A stretch of 64,000 nt of DNA from Azophilus sp965215035 (GCA_965215035.1 OZ244040.1:2108001-2172000), one strand, 5' to 3'. Shown: positions 17,035 to 25,488, counted from the first letter of the stretch. Notes: generated from the letters alone by a model not told the origin. Program-made: numbers and translations.

Positions 17035-18903
17035 TCAATCCGGCTCGAACGAGTCCCTACCGACGCGCTTGAGCGACGGCTCCTGCGCCTCTTTGCGCAG
17101 GAAGCAGGGGCCGATGGCGAGACAGTCGATGTCCGTGCGCATGAAGCAGCGGAAGGCGTCCGCGGGTGTGCACACGATGGGCTCGCCGCGGACGTTGAAG
17201 CTGGTGTTCACGAGCACGGGGCAGCCGGTCTTTGACTTGAATGCCTCGAGCAGCTCGTGATAGCGGGGGTTGGTCTCGCGGTGAACGGTCTGGACGCGGG
17301 CGGAATAGTCCACGTGAGTGACGGCAGGGATTTCCGAATGCGGCACTTGCAACCGGTCAAGGCCGCGGAGCGCCTGATCCGACCCGGTCGCGGATTTGCG
17401 CCGAGACAGCTTCACGCCGGCCGTCAGCAGCATGTAGGGGCTGTCGCGGTCGAGGTCGAACCACTCCGAGACCTGGTCCCGCGACACGCTCGGCGCGAAT
17501 GGACGAAAGGACTCCCGTTGCTTGACCTTGAGATTGAGCATCCTCTGCATGGTGGGTGAGCGGGGGTCGGCCAGAATGGACCTGTTGCCAAGGGCGCGCG
17601 GGCCGAACTCCATTCGGCCCTGGAACCAGCCCACCACACCCCCCGCGGCCAGCGCCGCAGCCGTGGCGTCGAGCAACTCGTCGTCCGGGAGCATGTCGTA
17701 CCGTGCTCCGGCGGCATCAAGCGCCCGGCGGACCTCGTCTGAGCCGAATGCCGGGCCCAGCAAGGCCCCGTGCATGGCGTCACCGCCCGCCTCGCGTTCC
17801 AGGCGGGCGTCCTCTGTCAGGCCGCCGGCACTCCGCGGCTCTCCGAACAGACGGTGGCTCGCCGCCAGCGCGGCGCCAAGCGCGCCCCCAGCGTCGCCCG
17901 CCGCAGGCTGGATCCATACGTCGTCGAACCGGCCGTCCCGTAGAACCTTGCCGTTGGCCACACAGTTAAGCGCGACGCCGCCGGCCAGGCACAGATAGGG
18001 GATGCCGGTCTCCTCGCGCAGCGACCGGGTCAGCCGCAGCACCGCTTCCTCGACCACCGCCTGCACAGAGGCGGCCAGATCCATGTGCCGCTGCGCGAGC
18101 GGCGACTCGGGCTTCCGCGCCGGACCGCCGAACAGGGCATCGAACCGACCGTTGGTCATGGTGAGGCCTGTGCAGTAATCGAAATAGTCGAGATTGAGGC
18201 GGAAGGTGCCGTCCGGCTTCAAGTCGATCAGATGGTCGAGGATGGTCTGCGCGTACTTCGGCTCGCCGTAGGGCGCGAGGCCCATGACCTTGTACTCGCC
18301 GGAATTCACCTTGAAGCCGGTGTGGTGGGTGAACGCGGAGTAGAGCAACCCCAGGGAGTGGGGGAAGTGGATCTCGCGCGTTATCTCCAGCTCGTTGCCG
18401 TGGCCGATCCCCACGGAGGTGGTGGCCCATTCGCCGACCCCATCCATGGTGAGAACCACCGCGTCGCGGAAGGGCGACGGGTAAAACGCGCTCGCCGCGT
18501 GCGATTGGTGGTGCTCGGCGAACAGTAGCCTTGGGCTCCAGTCCAGGTCGGGGGCCAGGACGTGCAGCTTCCGGCGCAGCAGGTCTTTCTGAAACAGCTT
18601 CTCCCCGATCCAGATCGGCACCGCCATGCGGAAGGAACGGAAGCCGCGCGGCGCGAACGCCACGTAGGTTTCGACCAGCCGCTCAAACTTGAGGAAGGGC
18701 TTGTCGTAGAAAGCGACCCTATCCACGTCCCCAGGCCCGATGCCACCCGCCCTCAGGCACCACGCCACGGCGTGGGCGGGATAGTCGGAATCGTGCTTCT
18801 TGCGCGTAAAGCGCTCCTCCTGCGCGGCCGCGACGATCCGCCCGTCCTCGACAAGGGCGGCGGCACTGTCGTGATAGAACGCTGAGACCCCGAGGATCCG
18901 CAC
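17035..18903 (-). CDS. NodU/CmcH-type O-carbamoyltransferase
   Basis: The 622-residue enzyme matches the family that transfers a carbamoyl group from carbamoyl phosphate, via carbamoyl-AMP, to a hydroxyl of a sugar or natural product. The N-terminal ASKHA-like domain shows ILGVSAFYHDSAAALV, FAEHHQSHAASAF with the metal-binding histidines, and TMDGVGEWATTSVG. The C-terminal YrdC-like domain has GRMEFGPRALGNRSILADPR and CPVLVNTSFNVRGEPIV. Together with SxtJ, DUF5989 and SGNH genes it is likely to decorate an exported polysaccharide. The start lies three bases after the DUF5989 stop. Acceptor is unknown. Confidence 0.9.
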   Translation of the reverse strand: MRILGVSAFYHDSAAALVEDGRIVAAAQEERFTRKKHDSDYPAHAVAWCLRAGGIGPGDVDRVAFYDKPFLKFERLVETYVAFAPRGFRSFRMAVPIWIGEKLFQKDLLRRKLHVLAPDLDWSPRLLFAEHHQSHAASAFYPSPFRDAVVLTMDGVGEWATTSVGIGHGNELEITREIHFPHSLGLLYSAFTHHTGFKVNSGEYKVMGLAPYGEPKYAQTILDHLIDLKPDGTFRLNLDYFDYCTGLTMTNGRFDALFGGPARKPESPLAQRHMDLAASVQAVVEEAVLRLTRSLREETGIPYLCLAGGVALNCVANGKVLRDGRFDDVWIQPAAGDAGGALGAALAASHRLFGEPRSAGGLTEDARLEREAGGDAMHGALLGPAFGSDEVRRALDAAGARYDMLPDDELLDATAAALAAGGVVGWFQGRMEFGPRALGNRSILADPRSPTMQRMLNLKVKQRESFRPFAPSVSRDQVSEWFDLDRDSPYMLLTAGVKLSRRKSATGSDQALRGLDRLQVPHSEIPAVTHVDYSARVQTVHRETNPRYHELLEAFKSKTGCPVLVNTSFNVRGEPIVCTPADAFRCFMRTDIDCLAIGPCFLRKEAQEPSLKRVGRDSFEPD

Positions 18904-18906
18904 GGC

Positions 18907-19065
18907 TCAGAAGATCGTGTAGATCATCGGCGCCACCGCGCTGCTTTGGCTTAGCACGAGCAGGCCGCCCAGCAAGAGCATCATGACGATGGTCGGCAGC
19001 AGCCAGTATTTCTTGCGCGCGCGCATGAAGGTCCAGAATTCGGAAAGAAAGGCCATCGCGGACAT
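18907..19065 (-). CDS. DUF5989-family small membrane protein
   Basis: A 52-residue protein with a basic amphipathic start (FLSEFWTFMRARKKYWLLP) and one transmembrane helix of about 20 residues, ending MIYTIF. This layout is that of DUF5989 proteins, which usually sit between SxtJ-like and NodU/CmcH genes, exactly as here. The ATG overlaps the SxtJ stop by one base and the stop is three bases from the carbamoyltransferase start. Function is unknown; association with the carbamoyltransferase at the membrane is inferred from context. Confidence 0.75.
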   Translation of the reverse strand: MSAMAFLSEFWTFMRARKKYWLLPTIVMMLLLGGLLVLSQSSAVAPMIYTIF

Positions 19066-19499
19066 CAGAATTGGTTCTCCATTGACTTCGGCACTGGCCC
19101 CGGCGGATCCCGGTGTATCCAGTAGCTCCCGGCGTTCGGATCGCGCCGCAGACGCAGCGGATCCTTTCCCATCGCACGCAGGACAAGGCCCGTCGGCGTC
19201 ACCACCGCATAATATATCACTGCCAGAATGATCGGGCTGACGATTCCATGCAGCAACAGGCCGAACCTGAACCAGATACGGTTGAGCGGCGCCAGCAGGT
19301 CGGCTTTGACCAGCGCCGCCGTCAGGACGATACCGGCGACGGCGAGCGACCACGCGCGGGGCGGGGCGCCGTCGAGCAGCGGAAACAGGCCGATCACGGT
19401 AAACACAACGGCGAACACGACGCCGAAGCCGCGGTTGGAACCCCCCGAGCCCCGTTCGTCTCGGGTCAGCCGCTCGTGGGTATCCATCCGTTTCGTCAT
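19065..19499 (-). CDS. SxtJ-like membrane protein
   Basis: The 144-residue protein has a polar N-terminus, two or three hydrophobic helices (FAVVFTVIGLFPLL, LAVAGIVLTAALV, GIVSPIILAVIYYAVV) and a C-terminal segment with PTGLVLRAMGKDPLRLRRDPNAGSYW. This resembles SxtJ, the small protein encoded beside the carbamoyltransferase SxtI in saxitoxin clusters and beside NodU-like enzymes elsewhere. A strong GGAGGTG stands six bases before the ATG at 19499. It heads the SxtJ–DUF5989–carbamoyltransferase–SGNH unit. The first 30 codons and the leader recur in the 22416–22846 mosaic. Confidence 0.8.
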   Translation of the reverse strand: MTKRMDTHERLTRDERGSGGSNRGFGVVFAVVFTVIGLFPLLDGAPPRAWSLAVAGIVLTAALVKADLLAPLNRIWFRFGLLLHGIVSPIILAVIYYAVVTPTGLVLRAMGKDPLRLRRDPNAGSYWIHRDPPGPVPKSMENQF

Positions 19500-19600
19500 T
19501 TCCACACCTCCGTAAAACGCCTTCCGGCGGCCCAACGGCCGACCCGGGCCCTCGATCCAACGCGCCCCTCGCCCAACAGCCCCGGAGAGCCCCCGCCCGC

Positions 19601-19975
19601 CTACGGCACTTTGAGATGGCCCTGGGCGAGACGGCGCACTGCCAGTCTAATCCCATACAGAAATGAGCCTGAACTCTGGTCGCGAAGACGCCGTTCAGGT
19701 CGGGCTTGGGATGTTGCCCAGATGCGGCGATGATGGACCGTAACGGCGTCCCGGGCAACACGGGGCATCGGCATTCGGCAAGGCCCCGTTGGCGAGGGTG
19801 CAAGTGCCGGATTCCGTGCGAAGAGGCAAATGATTAGGATAAACAGGCCCAGCATGAATAGCGCTGCCGCCGCTTCCAGCCCTGCAAACAGGGTGTTATG
19901 TTGGTACAGCGCCGGTAGCACGGCGAACAGCGCGTTGGTTCGCGTCAACGGCACTACCGTGCACCTGTCGTTCAT
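19601..19975 (-). CDS. Hypothetical small membrane protein downstream of the large glycosyltransferase
   Basis: A 124-residue frame starts with an ATG overlapping the glycosyltransferase stop by four bases (ATGA). It has a hydrophobic stretch (LEAAAALFMLGLFILIICLFA) near residues 30–55; the rest is Arg/Pro-rich and not protein-like, and it runs into the leader of the SxtJ-like gene. The first 60 residues may be real and the remainder the result of a frameshift or truncation. No family is recognised. Confidence 0.35.
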   Translation of the reverse strand: MNDRCTVVPLTRTNALFAVLPALYQHNTLFAGLEAAAALFMLGLFILIICLFARNPALAPSPTGPCRMPMPRVARDAVTVHHRRIWATSQARPERRLRDQSSGSFLYGIRLAVRRLAQGHLKVP

Positions 19976-22368
19976 GGTGCGGGCCTCCCATCGCCCCCGG
20001 GGCCGGCGACGATAACAGTGCCTTCCCAGAGCCGGCCCTCGCCGGTGTACTGGCCGGTGCGGAGCTTGGCGATGGGATAGTCCGGCAGTCTGCGCACCGC
20101 CGCGCAACGCTCTCCGCCCCCTGTGTATTCTTTCATCCGGAAATCCAGATTGTCGAAACCGTATCGCCGGCGCCCATCGGGAAGATCACGCCCATCGACC
20201 GGAACCACGTGCAGGAAGAAGGTCGCGTCGTTGTCGCCCGGGCGGCACGGCTGCCTGAAGTAGAGCAGGCGATTCCCCAGCAGGTGGACATCGAACACCG
20301 AGCGGATGGCCGCCTTCGTCCTCTTGGCTGCCTCCAGCAGGGACGGGTCGTCAGCGAGCGGCTTTTTCCACCCGGCATATCTCATGACAGCGGTCCTGCA
20401 CAGCCCCGCCTCGTTAATCGTCCAGGGATGAAGCGCCAGCGCGTCCACCTTTCCGTTCGGCCAGGGCCATACCAACAGCTCGCCCGGCGCGCAATTCCTC
20501 GCGAACACCTGCACCCAAGGGTACCAAAAGCGTGTCCGCAAGAACCCCAAGTCCCCAAAACGGTAGTTGAAGTCCGGCACCGCCTCCTCCCAGGACAGGT
20601 CGGCGTATTGGATACCTCGCACATGCAGGTCTCGCCCGGCAAAACGGTCGAGAACCCACTCCTCGTCCGGGGAGCCGAAGGGCATCCAGAGACTCGGGCC
20701 GACCCGCACGGCATAGCGCCCCCGCATGAGCGCCTTCGCTGGACTGTCCGCCGCGGCATGTACGGTGATGTTGACGCCCCGCTCCTCGAGGTAGCCCGGC
20801 GGCGGCCGCCGGTCATGGGCCATGTGGCGTTCATGATTGGCACGGGTCACCGGGTTGCGGGCCGCGGTGGCATCGGTCAGGCCGTTTAGGTCGATGACCT
20901 TCAGGTCAGGAAGATAATAAAATTGGATTCCGATACCACCCTCGGCCATCAGCGCGTCCGGGGGAAACACGCCCCGTTCCATCTTCTCGTAGGACTTCCA
21001 AAATCGTAAACGCGATCTGGCGAATTCGCGGTGCTCCACGAAGGGCGAAGCGACCATCTGTTGGGCAGCCAAGCGTCTCAGGTCGTTGGAGATGGCGACG
21101 AGCATCGGCATTCCCGGCGCGGCGAGTAGCCATCCGGCGTTTCCATCATCCAATTCTATATGCAGCCTGGCAATGCGTTCGCGTATCGCGGCGCCCTCGA
21201 ACAGCAGGGCACCCTGGATCGCGCCGGCGTAGAACAGCACCGGCACGAAGACCGCCACCGCCCAGGCCCGCGCGCCCATCCCACCAAGCCCGGGAAGACG
21301 GGAACGCCAACGCCCGGCCGCCAGGCGCGAGCCGAGGCGCGCGACCCCCGACGCCGCGGGCAGCGCCAGCAGCGGCCAGTAGAAGTCCAGCGGCCGGTAC
21401 TCGAAATGGTCCCCGCCAATGCGCATCACGTAGGCCATGTGGACGCCCACCAGCAGGAGCGGCAGCGCGAACGACCCGTCCCGGCACGCCCGCCAGCGCT
21501 CGCGCGCGGCGACGGCGGCCAGGGGCAACAGCAGGTACAGCCCCGTCTCCAGCGCCGCCGCCCACAGGTAGCGAAAACCCGACCCGTACCAGGGCCGCAC
21601 ATGCTTCGCGTGGTACGTGTTGGGCAGCCACTCGCCATAATAGGCGTGGCGGAACAGGTAGTGCGCGGCCACCAGCGCCACGAACGGCGCCGCCAGCCAC
21701 GCCAGCCGCCGCCAGTCCGGCCGGAGGCGCCCGGCGTCCGCCATCGTCTGCAGGGCGAACCAGCCGATGCACAGGCCCCCGATCAACAACCCCTCGGGCC
21801 GGGTATAGGCCGCCAGCGCCAGGCTCAGCGACGCCGCCGCCAGGCCCCGGCGCTCCGAGCGCCACAGGCCCAGGCACACCACCGCCACCACGATGAACAG
21901 GGTGAACTGCCGCGTCTCCAGCCCCCCGCCCGAGGTCCACACCGCGAAGGTGGCGCTGGAGCACAGCAGGCCGAACGCCATCCAGGCCACCAGCCACCGG
22001 TGGCGCACCCGCGGCAGGCGGGCGAGCCACACCCCCAGCGCGGCGACGGTGCCGGCGGTGCAGGCCACCGACAGCCAGGGCGCCGCCTGCTCCGGGGGTA
22101 TTCCAAGCACCTTCCACAGCGCGGCCAGCTCCAGCAGCCACAGGAGGTTGGTGTAGCCCTCCACGTACTCGCCGGGGTTGAAGACCAGCCCGTGGCCCTC
22201 CAGCAGGTTGCGGGCGTAGCGGAAGCCGATGAAGGCGTCGTCGCAGAGGAACCAGGCGGTGGCGGAGAGCCAGCCCAGCAGCGCCAGCCACGGCAGGAAC
22301 GACAGCGCGACTCCCGCGCCCCGGACCAGCCCCCTTGCCGCAAGTCCCGTCACAGCGCGAGCCCGCAC
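19972..22368 (-). CDS. Large GT-C membrane glycosyltransferase, AftB-like
   Basis: The protein has about 10–12 transmembrane helices in its first 430 residues and a long soluble C-terminal domain. The first loop, WFLCDDAFIGFRYARNLLEGHG, then FNPGEYVEGYTNLLWLL, carries the acidic pair and motif of GT-C enzymes similar to the mycobacterial arabinofuranosyltransferase AftB. It probably transfers a sugar from a polyprenyl-phosphate donor to a surface polymer. Start is uncertain: GTG 22368 (798 residues) has GGTGG upstream. The frame also stays open upstream through a 20-base C tract (coding strand) into the mosaic, so the N-terminus may vary with tract length. Confidence 0.75.
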   Translation of the reverse strand: MRARAVTGLAARGLVRGAGVALSFLPWLALLGWLSATAWFLCDDAFIGFRYARNLLEGHGLVFNPGEYVEGYTNLLWLLELAALWKVLGIPPEQAAPWLSVACTAGTVAALGVWLARLPRVRHRWLVAWMAFGLLCSSATFAVWTSGGGLETRQFTLFIVVAVVCLGLWRSERRGLAAASLSLALAAYTRPEGLLIGGLCIGWFALQTMADAGRLRPDWRRLAWLAAPFVALVAAHYLFRHAYYGEWLPNTYHAKHVRPWYGSGFRYLWAAALETGLYLLLPLAAVAARERWRACRDGSFALPLLLVGVHMAYVMRIGGDHFEYRPLDFYWPLLALPAASGVARLGSRLAAGRWRSRLPGLGGMGARAWAVAVFVPVLFYAGAIQGALLFEGAAIRERIARLHIELDDGNAGWLLAAPGMPMLVAISNDLRRLAAQQMVASPFVEHREFARSRLRFWKSYEKMERGVFPPDALMAEGGIGIQFYYLPDLKVIDLNGLTDATAARNPVTRANHERHMAHDRRPPPGYLEERGVNITVHAAADSPAKALMRGRYAVRVGPSLWMPFGSPDEEWVLDRFAGRDLHVRGIQYADLSWEEAVPDFNYRFGDLGFLRTRFWYPWVQVFARNCAPGELLVWPWPNGKVDALALHPWTINEAGLCRTAVMRYAGWKKPLADDPSLLEAAKRTKAAIRSVFDVHLLGNRLLYFRQPCRPGDNDATFFLHVVPVDGRDLPDGRRRYGFDNLDFRMKEYTGGGERCAAVRRLPDYPIAKLRTGQYTGEGRLWEGTVIVAGPGGDGRPAP

Positions 22369-22388
22369 GAAAGTCCACCACCGAGGGC

Positions 22389-22408
22389 GGGGGGGGGGGG
22401 GGGGGGGG
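22389..22408. repeat. Homopolymer of 20 G, just upstream of the glycosyltransferase start
   Basis: Twenty consecutive G on the plus strand (C on the coding strand) lie 21 bases upstream of the proposed GTG start of the glycosyltransferase, next to a GAATTC hexamer. Long G/C tracts at the start of surface-glycan genes are classic slipped-strand phase-variation switches. A sequencing or assembly artefact is also possible, because poly-G is a known error of two-colour sequencing chemistry. Confidence 0.75.
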
Positions 22409-22415
22409 AATTCAC

Positions 22416-22846
22416 GCCGTGTGTCCTGGTGTCCCTCATTGCCTGCGCCCCTTTGCGCAGGAAGCAACGGCCGATGGCGAGACAGTCGATGTCCGTACGC
22501 ATGAAGCAGCGGCAGGCGGCCGCGGCGACCCGCCCGTCCTCGACAAGGGCGGCGGCACTGGCCCCGGCGTCAACACGACGCCGAAGCCGCGGTTGGAACC
22601 CCCCGAGCCCCGTTCGTCTCCGGTCAGCCGCTCGTGGGTCTCTATCTGTTTCGTCATTTCTACACCTCCGCCGCCAGGGGGCGAACCGCCCCCGCCGGAG
22701 GCTCCGCACCCCCGTAAAACGCCTTCCGGCGGCCCAACAGCCGACCCGGGCCCCTCGATCCAACGCGCCCCTCGCCCAACAGCCTCGGAGAGCCCCCTCC
22801 CACCTACGGCACTTTGAGATGGCCCTGGGCGAGACGGCACCCTGCC
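22416..22846 (-). pseudogene. Mosaic remnant of a second SxtJ–DUF5989–carbamoyltransferase–SGNH operon
   Basis: This stretch is built from pieces of the intact operon next door, in the same order and orientation. Matches are: 22713–22846 to 19511–19643 (SxtJ leader); 22572–22670 to 19414–19512 (SxtJ ribosome site and first 30 codons); 22553–22569 to 19089–19105 (SxtJ end); 22517–22560 to 18825–18868 (carbamoyltransferase start); 22442–22525 to 17082–17165 (carbamoyltransferase end); 22416–22446 to 16932–16962 (SGNH start). The pieces are about 90–97% identical. Adjoining pieces share 5–9 bases at the joins, as expected for deletions between short direct repeats. No intact protein is encoded. 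Confidence 0.75.
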
Positions 22847-22873
22847 TTGAATTGGCCCAATCACCTCTATAAT
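22847..22873 (+). promoter_or_regulatory. Sigma70-type promoter of acpP
   Basis: TTGAAT (22847–22852) and a perfect TATAAT (22868–22873), 15–16 bases apart depending on the –35 register, lie about 50 bases upstream of the acpP ATG. The promoter starts exactly where the operon mosaic ends, so acpP transcription does not depend on the distant fabG promoter. Confidence 0.7.
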
Positions 22874-22923
22874 ATTCGCGCTCCGCTCTGCCCCAGCAAC
22901 CGTATTGGGAGACATCATTCAGC

Positions 22924-23157
22924 ATGAGCAGCGTCGAAGAACGGGTGAAGAAGCTAATTTGCGAGCAACTTGGCGTCAAGGAGGAAGTGGTCAGGAACGA
23001 GGCCTCTTTTGTGGAAGATCTCGGAGCGGATTCGCTCGATACCGTCGAACTGGTGATGGCTCTCGAAGAAGAGTTCGAGACCGAAATTCCGGATGAGGAA
23101 GCCGAGAAGATTGCGACGGTCAAACAAGCCATCGACTATATTCTTGCCCACCGCTAG
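22924..23157 (+). CDS. acpP: Acyl carrier protein
   Basis: The 77-residue acidic protein has the phosphopantetheine attachment site GADSLDTVELVMALEEEF with Ser37, and the four-helix ACP pattern. It carries growing acyl chains for the Fab enzymes and for LpxA/LpxD in lipid A synthesis. Length and sequence are almost canonical. It has its own promoter and is followed 60 bases later by fabF, as in E. coli. Upstream it is cut off from fabG by the inserted island. Confidence 0.97.
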   Translation: MSSVEERVKKLICEQLGVKEEVVRNEASFVEDLGADSLDTVELVMALEEEFETEIPDEEAEKIATVKQAIDYILAHR

Positions 23158-23217
23158 GCGGGGCCGCCCAACCCAACTTCCCCCAGGCCCCGCCGTATCC
23201 AAAGGCCCGGCGAAAAC

Positions 23218-24453
23218 ATGACGAAGCGCAGAGTGGTTGTGACCGGGCTGGGTGCCGTCTCGCCCCTCGGCAACAGCGTCGCTGACACTTGGCGCAATGC
23301 CGTGGCGGGCAACAGCGGGATAGGCAAGCTAGACAACTTCGACACCGATGGCTACGCGGTTACCATCGCCGGCCAGGTTCGGGGCTTCGAGGCGCACCGC
23401 TATATGGAGCGCAAGGAAGTGCGGCGCCGTGACCCGTTCATTCAGTTCGGCATTGCCGCGGGTGTCCAGGCCATCGAGGATGCGGGCCTGTCTAGGGAAC
23501 CGGAAGATGCCCACCGCCATGGCATCGTCATCGGGTCTGGAATCGGTGGCTTGCAGACCATTGAGGATACCCACTCGGTGCTGCTGAACCGGGGCCCGCG
23601 GCGCATCTCCCCATTCTTCGTGCCGGCGACGGTCATCAACATGGTCAGCGGCAACCTGTCGATCATGTACGGCTATACCGGCCCCAACCTGGCGCTCGCC
23701 ACCGCCTGCACCACGGGCACGCACTGTATCGGCCTGGCGGGGCGGTTGATTCAGCACGGCGATGCCGATGTCATGGTCGCCGGGGGTTCGGAGTACGGCA
23801 CCTCGCCGATAACGGTGGCCGCGTTCTCGACCATGAAGGCGCTGTCTACCCGCAACGACCACCCGCAGGCGGCGAGCCGCCCCTGGGACCGGGACCGGGA
23901 TGGCTTTGTGCTCGGCGAGGGCGCCGGCGTTCTGGTGCTGGAGGAATACGAGCGCGCGTGCGCCAGGGGCGCCAACATCTACGCGGAGCTGCTTGGCTTC
24001 GGCATGAGCGGGGATGCCCACCACATCACCAGCCCGCTTGAGAATGGCGCCGGCGGTATCGCCTGCATGGTGAATGCCCTGCGCGACGCCAGCCTTGCGC
24101 CCGAGGCGGTGGACTACATCAACGCCCACGGAACCTCCACGCCGCTTGGCGATGTGGCCGAGACCAAGATGATCAAGCAGGTATTCGGCCATGACACCCG
24201 GGTTGCGGTGAGTTCGACCAAGTCGATGACGGGGCACCTGCTTGGCGCGGCCGGCTCGGTGGAGGCGATTTTCACCATACTCGCCATTCGCGATCAGGTC
24301 TGCCCGCCGACCATCAACCTGGAGCATCCCGGCGAACACTGCGATCTGGACTACGTGCCGAACCGGGCGCGGGACATGCGGGTGCGCGTGGGCCTCAGCA
24401 ATTCCTTCGGTTTCGGCGGCACCAACGGCACGGTTATCTTCGGCGCCGTTTGA
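23218..24453 (+). CDS. fabF: 3-oxoacyl-[acyl-carrier-protein] synthase II
   Basis: FabF condenses malonyl-ACP with acyl-ACP in fatty acid elongation. The 411-residue thiolase-fold enzyme starts TKRRVVVTGLGAVSPLGN and has the catalytic Cys in LATACTTGTHCIG and histidines in INAHGTSTPLGD and SMTGHLLGAAG, with the terminal NSFGFGGTNGTVIF. It follows acpP. With fabH absent from this locus, initiation must rely on a gene elsewhere. Its stop overlaps the mltG start by four bases (TTGA). Confidence 0.96.
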   Translation: MTKRRVVVTGLGAVSPLGNSVADTWRNAVAGNSGIGKLDNFDTDGYAVTIAGQVRGFEAHRYMERKEVRRRDPFIQFGIAAGVQAIEDAGLSREPEDAHRHGIVIGSGIGGLQTIEDTHSVLLNRGPRRISPFFVPATVINMVSGNLSIMYGYTGPNLALATACTTGTHCIGLAGRLIQHGDADVMVAGGSEYGTSPITVAAFSTMKALSTRNDHPQAASRPWDRDRDGFVLGEGAGVLVLEEYERACARGANIYAELLGFGMSGDAHHITSPLENGAGGIACMVNALRDASLAPEAVDYINAHGTSTPLGDVAETKMIKQVFGHDTRVAVSSTKSMTGHLLGAAGSVEAIFTILAIRDQVCPPTINLEHPGEHCDLDYVPNRARDMRVRVGLSNSFGFGGTNGTVIFGAV

Positions 24454-25487
24454 CTGCGGGGGCTCGACCACTGGTGGGGGGAAAGCGCGGCCGGGTGCTC
24501 ATCCTGCTCATCGCGGCGGCCGTTTGCGCGTACCTGGCCTGGTATCCCTATAACTGGTGGAAGTCGCCGCTGCCCGTTGACCAGGCGGTGACGGTTCGGG
24601 TCGAGGCGGGCGACACCCTGGGCGACCTGGCCGCCCGGCTGGCGGCCGCCGGGCTGGTTGATAGCCCCCGGCTGCTGCGCTGGACGACGCAGTTGCATGG
24701 CCTCGCCGGTGCCCTCAAGGTGGGTGAATATGTCCTGAATGTCGGCGACACGCCACAACAGCTCATCTCCCGTATCGTTGCCGGCGACGTCATCTCCTAC
24801 CGCTTCCGCATTGCCGAGGGTGCCAGGGTCGCGGACGTGCTTGCCACCCTGCGCACCACCGCCGAACTTGGCCAGACCCTGGCAGAGGCGCGGCCGGAGA
24901 CCCTGTTGGCCGTACTCGGCGTCGCCGCGGAGGCGGGTTCCAGCCATGGCGAGGGCTGGTTCTTTCCCGATACGTACCGCTTTATGGCGGGGGACGAGGA
25001 TCGGGAGTTGCTGCTGCGGGCGCATCGGAAGATGCGCGAAGAACTTGCTGCGGCCTGGGGTTCCCGCGCCGCCGGCCTGCCCTACCGAACGCCGTACCAG
25101 GCGTTGATTGTCGCGTCCATTGTCGAAAAGGAAACCGGGCGTGCGGCGGAGCGGTCGCATGTCAGCCAGGTGATTGCCGCGCGCTTGGCGGGCAATATGC
25201 GGCTACAGGTCGACCCCACCGTGATCTATGGCCTCGGCGAGGCTTTCGACGGCAACCTCACCCGCGCCCACCTGAAGCAACCCACCCCCTACAACACCTA
25301 TCGGCACAAGGGCCTGCCGCCCACGCCCATCGGGCTGCCGGGCCGGGGGTCGCTGCGCGCCGCGGTGCACCCGAGTGGCGCACCCTACCTCTACTTCGTC
25401 GCCAGGGGCGATGGGTCCAGCCAGTTTTCGGTGACCCTGGAGGAACACCGGACGGCGGTCAACAAGTATCAACCGCGGGCGAACTGA
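24450..25487 (+). CDS. mltG: Endolytic murein transglycosylase MltG
   Basis: MltG cleaves nascent glycan strands at the inner membrane and helps set their length. The 345-residue protein has a short cytoplasmic tail, one transmembrane helix (VLILLIAAAVCAYLAWYPY), a LysM-like region (VRVEAGDTLGDLAARL) and the catalytic YceG domain with ALIVASIVEKETGR, containing the active Glu, then QVDPTVIYGLG and PYNTYRHKGLPPTPI. The TTG start overlaps the fabF stop; a GTG nine codons later is an alternative. The pabC gene usually found between fabF and mltG is missing. Confidence 0.92.
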   Translation: MTAGARPLVGGKRGRVLILLIAAAVCAYLAWYPYNWWKSPLPVDQAVTVRVEAGDTLGDLAARLAAAGLVDSPRLLRWTTQLHGLAGALKVGEYVLNVGDTPQQLISRIVAGDVISYRFRIAEGARVADVLATLRTTAELGQTLAEARPETLLAVLGVAAEAGSSHGEGWFFPDTYRFMAGDEDRELLLRAHRKMREELAAAWGSRAAGLPYRTPYQALIVASIVEKETGRAAERSHVSQVIAARLAGNMRLQVDPTVIYGLGEAFDGNLTRAHLKQPTPYNTYRHKGLPPTPIGLPGRGSLRAAVHPSGAPYLYFVARGDGSSQFSVTLEEHRTAVNKYQPRAN

Positions 25488-25488
25488 G

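Noticed and set aside
21160..22872. 570-codon plus-strand open frame
   Set aside because: It is antisense to the large glycosyltransferase and crosses the poly-G tract; composition (Arg/Gln/Pro-rich, repetitive) is that of a GC-rich shadow frame.
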